A stretch of 29,620 nt of DNA. Source: Actinomortierella ambigua (taxonomy: Eukaryota > Mortierellomycota > Mortierellomycetes > Mortierellales > Mortierellaceae). Numbering within the stretch: position 1 is the first letter of the stretch; the number at the start of each line of letters is the position of its first letter. Positions 1 through 7,248 of the stretch are shown in pieces. The stretch covers positions 8,133 to 37,752 of the forward strand of contig JAAAJB010000347.1 in the NCBI GenBank assembly GCA_016098155.1. The letters are read 5' to 3'. The notes under the pieces are model-generated. The model ran no database searches. It was not told the DNA's origin and was given only the letters and a program-made list of their open reading frames with translations. The position numbers were made by a program, and so were the translations under genes.

Positions 1-623
1 TTGGCTCATAATTGAGCTGATCAAGATTCCATTACATTGTCTACAACGGTCGACCACCAAGGTTGTGATCCACGACCCGTGTGATCGTAATCAAAATAGT
101 CGATAGCTTTGCGCATGTGGACACCCGAGTTTGGGTTCAAAGCGAGCTCCTTGAGGGCGCTGTAGGAAAGAGAGTCGTACCCTGAAGCAAGAGACAAGAG
201 GCACGAAACAGGTTAAAACACGGATTCGTTCTGAGGGATCCAACATTCTGCTCTAAACAGACTTCTGATACGCCACGCCACTTCATACGCTTGCTTCGTT
301 CGTCGTCTTCGTCGCACATGGTTCGCCAGTGAGCACCAGCCTTAGGCGAGGCAAAATCGGGGCCATAGTTGCTGCGAGGGAACTCGTGCGAGACAATGGT
401 GACATCTACGGCAGGAAAGACAAGGAGGAAAGTGAACGTGAGAGTGAGTGAGTGAGTGAGTGAGTGAAAGGGATGGGAAGTTGGTGCAAGAGAACGACAA
501 AAGAGAGAGGGGGAAGGAAAGAGAGAAAGGGAGCTTGCCATATCCATTGCTCTGCAGCAGTAAGGCTGTGGTCAAGCCAGAGACACCGGCACCGACAACG
601 ACAGCAATGGGTTTCCGGGGCAT
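1..623 (-). CDS. D-amino-acid-oxidase-like FAD oxidoreductase, partial (3' end outside window)
   Basis: Exon 1 (623-539) starts at an ATG giving MPRKPIAVVVGAGVSGLTTA, the GxGxxG dinucleotide-binding motif of FAD amine oxidases. Exon 2 (405-277) continues DVTIVSHEFP and then SPKAGAHWR, the conserved SPxAGAxWR-type motif of D-amino-acid/D-aspartate oxidases. Exon 3 (from 181) gives YDSLSYSALKELALNPNSGV and then a PWW motif, also typical of the family. These enzymes oxidatively deaminate D-amino acids, usually in peroxisomes; the targeting C-terminus is not in the window. Intron 1 (538-406) fits only with a GC donor (ATG|GCAAGC), which rebuilds the codon Asp-Val exactly. Intron 2 (276-182, donor GTGGCG) is the only phase-compatible choice I found but its donor is weak. 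Exon 3 meets an in-frame TGA at 23-21, so either another intron starts near 35 (GTAATG) or the copy is truncated. About 120 of the roughly 350 residues usual for the family are visible. Confidence 0.8.
443..467. repeat. (GTGA)n microsatellite inside intron 1 of the oxidase gene
   Basis: Six or so perfect tandem GTGA units lie in the first intron of the oxidase gene. A second tract of the same motif occurs at 22308-22332. Confidence 0.85.
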
Positions 624-1670
624 GAGAATGTGAGTCGATGAATGAGAACAATTGAAGAAGGATGTGTGGGAAGAAAAGTGAGAGCGAGGAGAGGATAACA
701 CATAACTCACATTCACGATGACCAATTGTGCACACTCTTCCAATTTTAAGTTTGTTGTCCATGTGTGTCCTCTTTGCTCTCCGTGGACCCTTCTTGACTC
801 GTGTTCCAGTCCTCAAATGCACGCGTTATCGATATTCTCTTGATATCCGACAACTGGTTAGCCTACAAGACGGTGGCAGCCTCAAAAACTCAAACGGATG
901 ACCCCATGGCCAGACCTGTGGTTCATGGCACGCAAGCGGACAAGAGTTTTCTCTCTTCAAAGTCCGCGTCAGCGACACCTCCAACCATCTTCACAACATC
1001 TTGATCCTTGCTACATACTCATGTCGAACTACCACTACAACTGTATTCCAACACTATTTTGCCACGGTACCACCCACCTGCACTAGTGGTGCCGCATCTA
1101 TCTATTAGCCACACGAATATTCCGGTAAGTAGAGGCTCGCGTTGTCACCCCGACTATCTGTAGAATATATGGAAGGGAGTGGTTGTGTGCATGGCATGCA
1201 GGGGTGTTTACCACACTCTACATAGATCTATATAACCTTTCTGTTTCAAGTTCACACTTCCAATTGACCTCTCTTTCTCTCTCACATGTAGCAGCATTGT
1301 TCAGAATAAAGCTACAGATGAGCGATTAGCAAAGGATTGAACTCCTAATGTGCATCTTCCAGGAGCAAGAGCTTTCGTTCGTCGTAAATAGGTGCCGATC
1401 AACTGGCAGTTCGAGGATACGGCAGATCCTTAGTCGTCCCCGGTTGACCTCCTAGCCCACCGCAGACATACCAATAACCAAGGACTGCGACGGAAGGATC
1501 CTCATGTGTTCTAGCAACTCTGAAGCAGGGATGAGTGTACCTAGTAGCTCTGCTTTGAAAATTCCTCGCATGTTGTATCATGCTGGAAAGGGAGCAATGT
1601 TGTACATAGCACACATGCGCCAAGGAGTTGTCATATTGGATGGGCGTCTGAAAACATGAATAGAAAGGCT
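624..1670. other. Intergenic region, no gene recognised
   Basis: This stretch lies upstream of the minus-strand oxidase and should hold its promoter. Short ORFs exist on both strands, but none has recognisable motifs or codon character. A TATA-like TATATAACC near 1230 has no clear gene attached. Confidence 0.5.
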
Positions 1671-1786
1671 AGACAACTGTCTAGTACTGTTTACCGAACT
1701 ACCTTCTAACCAATCTTCTGTCATCTCACCACTCTCCTTTAATCTACACTCGTTCTAGGATATCCTTTCGGCTCGTGAGCCAATGG
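1671..1786. repeat. Direct repeat, distal promoter segment, copy 1
   Basis: The segment starting TAGACAACTGTCTAGT and ending GAGCCAATGGGT recurs with about 80% identity at 3160-3277. Here it is directly continuous with the proximal promoter of the first small hydrophilic protein gene; the second copy is not. The first bases form a palindrome (AGACAATTGTCT in copy 2, one mismatch here). Confidence 0.8.
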
Positions 1787-1835
1787 GTATATCCCATAAT
1801 ATAACACTATCGTAGAAACTCATATCAAATCTCAC

Positions 1836-1940
1836 GCATATTTGCATGAACGCCCCTATCTTTCCTAGGTGGGAAGACCCCTCAACCACTTCACACCACA
1901 GTATCTTTCCCACCCCCCTTTTGACCCCAAATATAAAATG
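1836..1940 (+). promoter_or_regulatory. Core promoter of small hydrophilic protein gene, copy 1
   Basis: GCATATTTGCATGAA (1836-1850, containing an ATTTGCAT octamer) and a TATA-like ATATAAAATG (1931-1940) are both retained in the second gene copy (5035-5049 and 5153-5162). A C-rich block (CACCCCCCTTTTGA) just before the TATA is also shared. Conservation between diverged copies suggests functional elements; the factors are unknown. Confidence 0.6.
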
Positions 1941-2003
1941 CTCTCTATCCAGCGTTTTCTTTTCATCTCTCCAAAGTCGACCTGATCCCTCCAACTACCT
2001 GTG

Positions 2004-2095
2004 GTAAGTCGAACCTTCAATCCTTTTCTCCTCTTTCTGAAAACACGACAGACCAAAATCGTGCTTGCGCTAATTCGACATATTTTTGTTACCAG
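2004..2095 (+). other. 5'-UTR intron of small hydrophilic protein gene, copy 1
   Basis: A strong donor G|GTAAGTC at 2004 and an acceptor TTACCAG ending at 2095 bound a 92-nt intron that ends 19 nt before the ATG. The donor is conserved in copy 2, but the acceptor is not. Confidence 0.65.
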
Positions 2096-2114
2096 AAATC
2101 TAGGAGCTAGAACG

Positions 2115-2321
2115 ATGGAACACGCGGGCGATAGAATAAAGGAAAACCTCGAATACGCGAAAGGCCAGGCGAGGGAGGCATTCGGAAAAGTCTTCCATCA
2201 AGGTAGCCCACACGGCGAAGGTGCCGCCGACTACGCAAAAGCTCAGGCAGACGAAGCGGCGGCAAAAGCGAAGGAACAGATGTCTTCCTTGGCTGATAAA
2301 GCACAGTCTGCAACACGATAA
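2115..2321 (+). CDS. Small hydrophilic LEA/CsbD-like protein, copy 1 (68 aa)
   Basis: The ORF gives a 68-residue, charged, Ala/Lys/Glu/Gln-rich protein starting MEHAGDRIKENLEYAKGQAR and ending in DKAQSATR. It has no signal peptide or membrane segment and looks like an amphipathic helical, probably stress-related protein of the LEA/CsbD style. That family call rests on composition and on the repeated KGQAREAFGKV-type motif, not on a search. The upstream ATG at 2001 is rejected because it lies in the 5'-UTR intron region and its extension is not conserved. The paralogue at 5344-5550 matches at 39 of 68 positions with no gaps. The gene sits behind a TATA-containing promoter with a 5'-UTR intron, and its 3' flank (AGCAAATAAAAATGTCG) is also duplicated. 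Confidence 0.75.
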   Translation: MEHAGDRIKENLEYAKGQAREAFGKVFHQGSPHGEGAADYAKAQADEAAAKAKEQMSSLADKAQSATR

Positions 2322-2656
2322 GCCAACTATACTTTGAGCAAATAAAAATGTCGTGTGATCAATTGAGAAAAGATGAGTTGGCGGAATATAGAAAGTCAAC
2401 GGATGTACAGGCATATTTTTTGTTGTTTGTTGGGAGAGTGATGGGCTAGTAGGTTACGTGTGGGAATAGACGTGCTGAGAAGCGTAAAATGGCTTGGTCA
2501 CATCAAGCAGCATAACCACTTGAGCCATTATCGGAAACATACGTCGTGGTTGGCTTAGGGCCTGGTGACCAACTTGGCTGTCTTAATTGATGCTCGCCCT
2601 TCTTTTCTTGACTAGCGTCCGTCTCTTTGGGCGCTTACTTGTCGTGGATTTTTAGG
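2322..2656. repeat. Duplicated 3' flank of the small hydrophilic gene, copy 1
   Basis: From the stop codon to about 2656 the sequence matches 5551-5933. A candidate polyadenylation signal AATAAA in GAGCAAATAAAAATGTCG is identical in both copies. Copy 1 lacks the 24-nt insertion present in copy 2. Confidence 0.8.
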
Positions 2657-2766
2657 TGCAGTAGTCAGGCAAAAAGAAACCATGAATCTCTACCTGATTT
2701 TCTTACATCTCGCTCAACTCCTCATACTGTCTCTTGTTTTTATTTCTGCCGTCGCTGGTAGTGTTT

Positions 2767-3090
2767 CTGGATTCGGCTCGGTTCGCCAGGGATTAGGGTT
2801 CGCGAATTCGTCTCGCAGGGATTCGTGGATTCGTCTCGCGTGAGTTTGCGCGATGACAGTTTCCTATAGGGATTAATTCCACCCGCACGGTGCCCCATGA
2901 TGCTTTTAACTGGAGCAAAGTTGGTTCAATAGTATTATGAGGGGCCAAGTGGAGAGCCCACAAATCGGTCACGAACCAAATCCTTCACGAGACGAATCCT
3001 TCACGGGCCAGTTTTCTTCGAACCGAACACGAATCGCGAACCCTAAAAAAAAACGCGAAACGAATCCGAATCGCGTGTGGATTCGTGTCG
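2767..3090. repeat. Imperfect inverted repeat rich in GGATTCG / CGAATCC
   Basis: The left arm (about 2767-2842) holds TTAGGGTTCGCGAATTCG and two GGATTCGT units. The right arm (about 2975-3090) holds the reverse complement, CGAATCGCGAACCCTAA, and CGAGACGAATCC. The arms flank about 130 bp of unrelated sequence. A smaller hairpin (ACGAATCC...GGATTCGT) lies at 3059-3087. No ORF, target-site duplication or known element family was identified. Confidence 0.65.
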
Positions 3091-3159
3091 TCAGAAACGC
3101 TGAGAGTGACATCAAACCGCCACATAGTTTCTTCACTCTCCATTGCACGAGCCTGCGAA

Positions 3160-3277
3160 TAGACAATTGTCTAGTGCTGTGTGCCGAGCTGCATTCTCAC
3201 CTACCTTCTGCTATTTCATCGCTCCCCTCAAATCCACACTCTTTCTAGGGCATCATTTCGGCTCGCGAGCCAATGGG
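3160..3277. repeat. Direct repeat, distal promoter segment, copy 2 (detached)
   Basis: This segment is homologous to 1671-1786, up to and including GAGCCAATGGGT. In copy 1 the next bases lead into the promoter. Here they are replaced by about 1.7 kb of other sequence before promoter homology resumes near 5005. Confidence 0.75.
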
Positions 3278-3375
3278 TCTGTTCATGAGGCTTGCATGGG
3301 ACACCCAGAACAAATCGCTAAACCAAGAATACTTTTTTGTCGGTGGAAGCCAACTAGAAGGAGGCGGACAAAAAC

Positions 3376-3609
3376 TTGAAAAGTAATCACGGCATTCTTT
3401 CACCGAATTTGGCTGGCAATGACATCCTTATGCTCAATGAGCTTCCAGAAGGTGCAAAGGTGAAAGCAATTGACTCTGTCAGAGGCGAGAGGCTCGCATC
3501 GTGCTACGGAGGCCCCTTTACGGTCCATAGCAAGTCCTCCTCCGGTGTCTATCTTCTCCGAGACAGTTCGGGTAAACTTTTTAAACGGTCGCGCCATCTC
3601 ATCTCATAA
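3376..3609 (+). pseudogene. Ty3/gypsy-type integrase C-terminal fragment
   Basis: An ORF opening after a TAG at 3355 encodes about 75 residues, including GAKVKAIDSVRGERL, CYGGPFTVHS and GVYLLRDSSGKLFKR. This is the pattern of the GPY/F module at the C-terminus of Ty3/gypsy integrases (G-x-V, YxGPF, G-x-YxLxDxxG). No zinc-binding, catalytic core, RT or RNase H sequence is found upstream, so the fragment is a remnant. It ends in TAA at 3607-3609, seven bases before the LTR-like sequence, with no obvious polypurine tract between. Confidence 0.6.
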
Positions 3610-4120
3610 GTACCACTGTAGGATACGTGACCTCGGTATAATTAGACGCCTAGATGCGATTATGTCACTGCGTTATATTTTCCTTTTTATCCACCTTTTC
3701 ATACTATTGTATTGTCACCGTACGGAATCTACATGATCCCCTGCACTTCCTCTTGGCACCCAGTCATTAGCACACCGGAATTGCCCCCCCCCCCATATCC
3801 GCAAATAATCCGGAGCTCTCGTAACAACACTACAACGCTTAAAACACAGCACTGTAACATACTCTGACATGTAATAAGACCCAGTTGAATCTCGCAACTT
3901 GATAGCAGAGCCGGTACGATCCGACTCAACGAACAGATCCTGGTCATATAAGCTTTGGAGCGGAAATTAACGCCGGGCGCTCCTCTCTCGTTTAATGTTT
4001 TAGACCCTTTGCATTTGAAAAAAATGCCTTTGAAAATTAAACTCCTATTTCGACCACCTCTTGAACCTTTCACTACATACCTAACTTCTATCGCTATGGC
4101 CTCTGCAGCACCAGTTCAAT
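3607..4120 (+). mobile_element. LTR-like sequence plus leader, left arm of a large inverted repeat
   Basis: The arm begins TAAGTACCACTGTAGGATAC and is matched in reverse complement by 4218-4733 at roughly 80% identity. A plausible LTR within it runs from TGTAGG (3617) to CACTACA (4077), 461 nt, with TGTAG/CTACA terminal inverted bases. After it, an ORF from 4096 begins MASAAPVQF and includes FAPDRFDGR, which resembles the start of a retroelement gag. If the ends are wrong, the arm could instead be a terminal inverted repeat of a palindromic element. Confidence 0.6.
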
Positions 4121-4227
4121 TTGCCAGGACAATTCATCCTATCATTTTCGCCCCTGACCGCTTCGATGGGCGACATCGAGCCAGCAAAGCCGAAGAATGT
4201 ATCAACTGCACTGATAGATTGAACTGA
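4096..4227 (+). pseudogene. Possible gag N-terminal remnant
   Basis: About 43 residues follow the left LTR-like sequence, with a PxRFDG motif of the kind seen near the start of Ty3/gypsy gag. The ORF runs across the 97-bp spacer (4121-4217) and stops on entering the inverted right arm. It is too short to be certain. Confidence 0.3.
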
Positions 4228-4733
4228 AGAGCTGCGGGTGGCCACGGTGATATTAGCTAGATATGTGATGAAAGGCTCAAGGAGTGGTTCAAAGAAGGAA
4301 AGGGAGAGAAAAAAAAAGGTTCTTGTCGTCATGGGAGTTCAAATTTCATATAGAATAAAGGGGGTATTCTCCGCTTACATGATAAAGGTCTGTTCGTCGA
4401 GTCAGATCGTTCCGGCACTGCTATCATGTTGCAAGACCCGCCTTGGTCTTCTTACATGTAGATGCGGTGTGCTTGTAGTATTTTGGGGTAAAGAAGGTAG
4501 TTCTGTATTGTTGTTTGTCCCTATAGAAATTACGGAGTATATATATATATGTTTAGAGCAAGTCGGGTGTGGTAGTGCCTGGGTGCCAATAAGAAGTGAA
4601 TGGGATCATGTAGATCCCGTACGATGGAAATACAGTGGAATGAAAAGGAGGATAAGAAGGAAAATATAGCGCAGTAATAGTATCGCACCCAGGCGTCTTT
4701 ACTCAGGTCACGTATCCTACAGTGCTACTTACA
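4218..4733 (-). mobile_element. LTR-like sequence plus leader, right arm (inverted)
   Basis: Read on the minus strand, the arm starts TAAGTAGCACTGTAGGATAC and follows the left arm nearly end to end. The LTR-like core is 4264-4721 (458 nt against 461 nt on the left). Shared blocks include GGATACGTGACCT, CATGATCCC, TTGGCACCCAG and GATAGCAG. An AT-dinucleotide run (4540-4550) is specific to this copy. The divergence implies an old event or two different source copies. Confidence 0.6.
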
Positions 4734-5004
4734 ACACTTGTTCTCGATGATCTTGAAGGTAGTGATGCACTTGAAGTTGAACGCGTTGTGGGTCACAAAT
4801 GAACAACATCGGCTAGTCAAAACACCACGTCAAATGGAAATGCCTCCCCTCATTAGCCAACAGCTTGGAACCCGTTGACAGGTTTATCAAAGCTGGATTG
4901 CATCGATGATGGCAGAAAACAAGCCAAGCGCCCCAAAGGAGCTTAAAAGAAGCACAAAAGGAAGAGAGACTCCAGCAAACATAAAACGCGAGCCATAGTG
5001 CACG
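4734..5004. other. Unassigned remnant between inverted arm and second promoter
   Basis: On the minus strand next to the arm a short open stretch ends in ENKCCK and a TAG, which could be the end of a broken ORF. I cannot assign it. Nothing else is recognised. Confidence 0.3.
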
Positions 5005-5034
5005 TACACAACACTAGCGTTGTACTCGTATCAT

Positions 5035-5162
5035 GCATATTTGCATGAATGCCCCTATCTCTCTGCTATGTACCGCACATGAAAAATGGGGTGGAAAGAC
5101 CACTCAGTCCCTTCATTCCACAAGGTCTTTCTCACCCCCCTTTTGATCCCAGATATAAAATG
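5035..5162 (+). promoter_or_regulatory. Core promoter of small hydrophilic protein gene, copy 2
   Basis: The octamer-containing GCATATTTGCATGAA (5035-5049), the C-rich block and the TATA-like ATATAAAATG (5153-5162) are conserved with copy 1, so the proximal promoter survived the upstream insertion. Confidence 0.6.
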
Positions 5163-5235
5163 CCCTCCATCATAACATAGCCTGCGTTTTCCTCTTATCC
5201 TTCCAAACTCGATCCGATCCTTCCAACTACCTGTG

Positions 5236-5335
5236 GTAAGCCGAACCCTCATTCTGAAAACACGACACACCAAAATCGTGCTCGCGCTCATCCGACATAT
5301 ATTATATATTTATTTATTTACCGGAAACCTAGCAG
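5236..5335 (+). other. 5'-UTR intron of copy 2 with shifted acceptor
   Basis: The donor G|GTAAGCC at 5236 matches copy 1. The copy 1 acceptor TTACCAG is TTACCGG here, so that AG is lost. The next AGs are at 5331-5332 and 5334-5335 (CTAGCAG), eight to nine bases before the ATG. Confidence 0.5.
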
Positions 5336-5343
5336 CTTAAACG

Positions 5344-5550
5344 ATGGAACGCGCGGGCGATAGAATAAAGAAAAACCTCGAATACGCGGGACGCCAGGCG
5401 AAGGGGACTTTCGGCAAAGTCTTCAATCGAAATACTCCACGCGGTAGAGGCGCCGCCGACAAAGCAATATCTCAGGCGGAGGACGCTGCGGCACAGGTGA
5501 AGCAAACGGCGTTTGCCTTTGCGAAGAAAGTACAGTCGGCAGCAAGATGA
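5344..5550 (+). CDS. Small hydrophilic LEA/CsbD-like protein, copy 2 (68 aa)
   Basis: This paralogue of the protein at 2115-2321 has the same length, starting MERAGDRIKKNLEYAGRQAK and ending KKVQSAAR. It is more basic than copy 1: Glu, Gln and His residues in the middle are replaced by Arg and Lys. The ORF is intact, with no frameshift, which argues that it is or was recently functional despite the insertion that cut off its distal promoter. The 3' flank with GAGCAAATAAAAATGTCG is conserved. Function is inferred only from composition; no catalytic motif is present. Confidence 0.7.
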   Translation: MERAGDRIKKNLEYAGRQAKGTFGKVFNRNTPRGRGAADKAISQAEDAAAQVKQTAFAFAKKVQSAAR

Positions 5551-5933
5551 GCCAAGTTCGCTTTGAGCAAATAAAAATGTCGTGTGATGAATGAAGAAAA
5601 GATGAACCAGTGGAATATGTTAGGTCAACAGATACACAGGCATGTTTGAGGAGGAGAGGGGAGGGGGGGAGGAATGATGGGGTTAGTAGATTGCGTAGGG
5701 GGAAAGGGCGTGTGGAAAGTTAGATGTGAGGCATGGAATGGCATGCTCCCATCAAACAGCATGATCACTTGAGCCATTGTCGGAAACACTTATCGTGGTC
5801 GGCTTAGGGCCCAGCTCCCATCGGAGAGGATTGCCTGGTGACCAGCTTGGCTGTCTTAACTGATGCCCTCTCTTCTTTTCTTGACTAACACCCATTTCTT
5901 TGGGCGTTTCTTTGTCACGGATCTCTAGGTAGG
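5551..5933. repeat. Duplicated 3' flank of the small hydrophilic gene, copy 2
   Basis: The segment is homologous to 2322-2656, ending near TCTCTAGGT. It carries a 24-nt insertion (about 5811-5834) within GGCTTAGGGCC...TGGTGACC that copy 1 lacks, and a G-rich run near 5650-5675. Confidence 0.8.
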
Positions 5934-6159
5934 GACTGGTTAAAGAGTCTTGTTTAGGAATTTTGTAAACGATACCTTCTTGTGTCAAGGAACGATGTTA
6001 TTCTTCATTCCCCTCTTCACTCTTTTGGTCACTTTCTAGGCCGCTCCATAAAAACCTTTTCTCGAGCCCAAGGGTCAGAGTCTTCTCCTTTTTCTACAAT
6101 TTACACTCTCTCCACTCTTGTTCACAACCTGCTGGATTCTCTTTGGTCGAGATAGAAGA

Positions 6160-6475
6160 AATTCATATATAGACGCGCAGTATAATAGTCTTGTCTCGAT
6201 GTACAGACAAGGGCAAGGAGTTTATCGGAATGATATGGGGACGCTCAAATGGCACGCAAAGGTAGTCAAGTACGGACATACATACATCACATTGCAATCT
6301 TGCCAGGATATATGTACAGACAAGGACAATGGATCAACCACAACCACGTCGAGGCGGTCAAACGATACATCAAGACGGTCGATCAAAGGAATGCAGGCAC
6401 CAAAAGTAGCATTGGCTGGCGACATGATCTTGGCCATAGTGTGGAGTAGAGCGGCAGCATGTAAGGCGATGAGTA
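6160..6475 (+). pseudogene. Frameshifted Sel1-like-repeat pseudogene
   Basis: One frame reads DAQYNSLVSMYRQGQGVYRN and LKWHAKVVKYGHTYI (6170-6295). The next repeat continues in another frame as GYMYRQGQWINHNHVEAVKR, YIKTVDQRNAGTKSSIGW and DLGHSVE before a stop near 6449. Both match the 36-residue Sel1-like repeat (AQxxLGxMYxxGQGVxxDxxEAxxWYxKAAxQGxA). Sel1 repeats form alpha-solenoid scaffolds. The frameshift near 6295-6310, the poor consensus and the missing start indicate a decayed gene. Confidence 0.75.
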
Positions 6476-7248
6476 CGCGCAGGGTCACGGAAGTCTTCTA
6501 CGCCCGCCGGGTGACGCCGCGAAAGCCTACCATGGCCTAGACTTGGCTGTAGGTCCAAAGTTACGACCTTCAAGGCACCAAGGATAGGAGGGGAGAGGGA
6601 TGAAGACGACGACGGGGATTGAATGCAAAGTAGCTGAAATGCTGTCATCAACGTCCATTGGTAGTATAGGCCAGATTTAGGTAGAGAAGATGCTTTGCAA
6701 GGATACATGCTGGTAAGGACGCGTGTTTCGGTGAAATGCACACCGGATTCACACTGAAACTCTAATAGGAGAGAGAGGCGTGTTTCTACACTGGGTAGTT
6801 GGGCGCGTACGATGCTCCTGCTTTGCTTACCTCGGCAAGCCTCCCCAAAATGGACAGCCACATGCCTGTCGTGTTTTACAACATCGGTGATCGGAGACAT
6901 GGCTCAGAACAGCCATCAAAGGGGCTGTCTGCAACAATATTATTTCTTTCTTCAACTCGTGGGACACCTTGTAAACCCATCGATCCTTGATCTGAAAAGA
7001 AGAGAGTGAAAGGAGAGAGAGAGAGAAAGGGAGAGGGTATGAGAGAGATAGAGTGCATTCGTGCATGTCAGAAAGAGGACTTGTTTGTCAGATCCCCTTC
7101 CAATCGTCTTTTGAGGACCCTTTTTTTTGACTTTCAAATAAATAGTCAAACGGTCCACTTCCCATTCCTCAACGATTCCTGCCATTCCCCCTCTTCATTT
7201 ATTACCCTACCCTTCGATTGTTCTCTCACTTCCTCACCCTCATTTGAC
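6476..7248. other. Intergenic region upstream of the PRL phosphatase
   Basis: No gene is recognised. It includes a GA-rich tract (7004-7040) and an AT-rich stretch CTTTCAAATAAATAGTC (7130-7146) that may serve as the promoter of the downstream gene. A 176-codon minus-strand ORF here overlaps the Sel1 pseudogene and looks fortuitous. Confidence 0.45.

Larger units (their letters stand above)
3278..5004. mobile_element. Retroelement-containing insertion splitting the second duplicated promoter
   Basis: Homology to the first copy stops at 3277 and resumes near 5005, so this segment appears to have entered the duplicated unit. It holds an integrase C-terminal fragment, two LTR-like sequences in inverted orientation and about 270 bp of unassigned sequence (4734-5004). 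The 9-mer CGCGAGCCA occurs at 3264-3272 and 4987-4995, a possible target-site duplication. However, homology with copy 1 continues six bases past the left 9-mer, so this may instead be residual homology. Confidence 0.6.

Noticed and set aside
801..1086. Short plus-strand ORFs upstream of the oxidase gene
   Set aside because: They overlap each other, show no motif or splice context, and are not needed to explain the region.
2001..2114. Upstream in-frame ATG of the first small hydrophilic protein
   Set aside because: The extra 38 codons span the 5'-UTR intron and have no counterpart in the second copy.
3607..4733. Reading the inverted arms as a DIRS-type element with inverted terminal repeats
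   Set aside because: The neighbouring coding fragment resembles a Ty3/gypsy integrase end, not a tyrosine recombinase. Kept only as an alternative.
6370..6900. A 176-codon minus-strand ORF
   Set aside because: It overlaps the Sel1 pseudogene on the opposite strand and shows no motif or family likeness.
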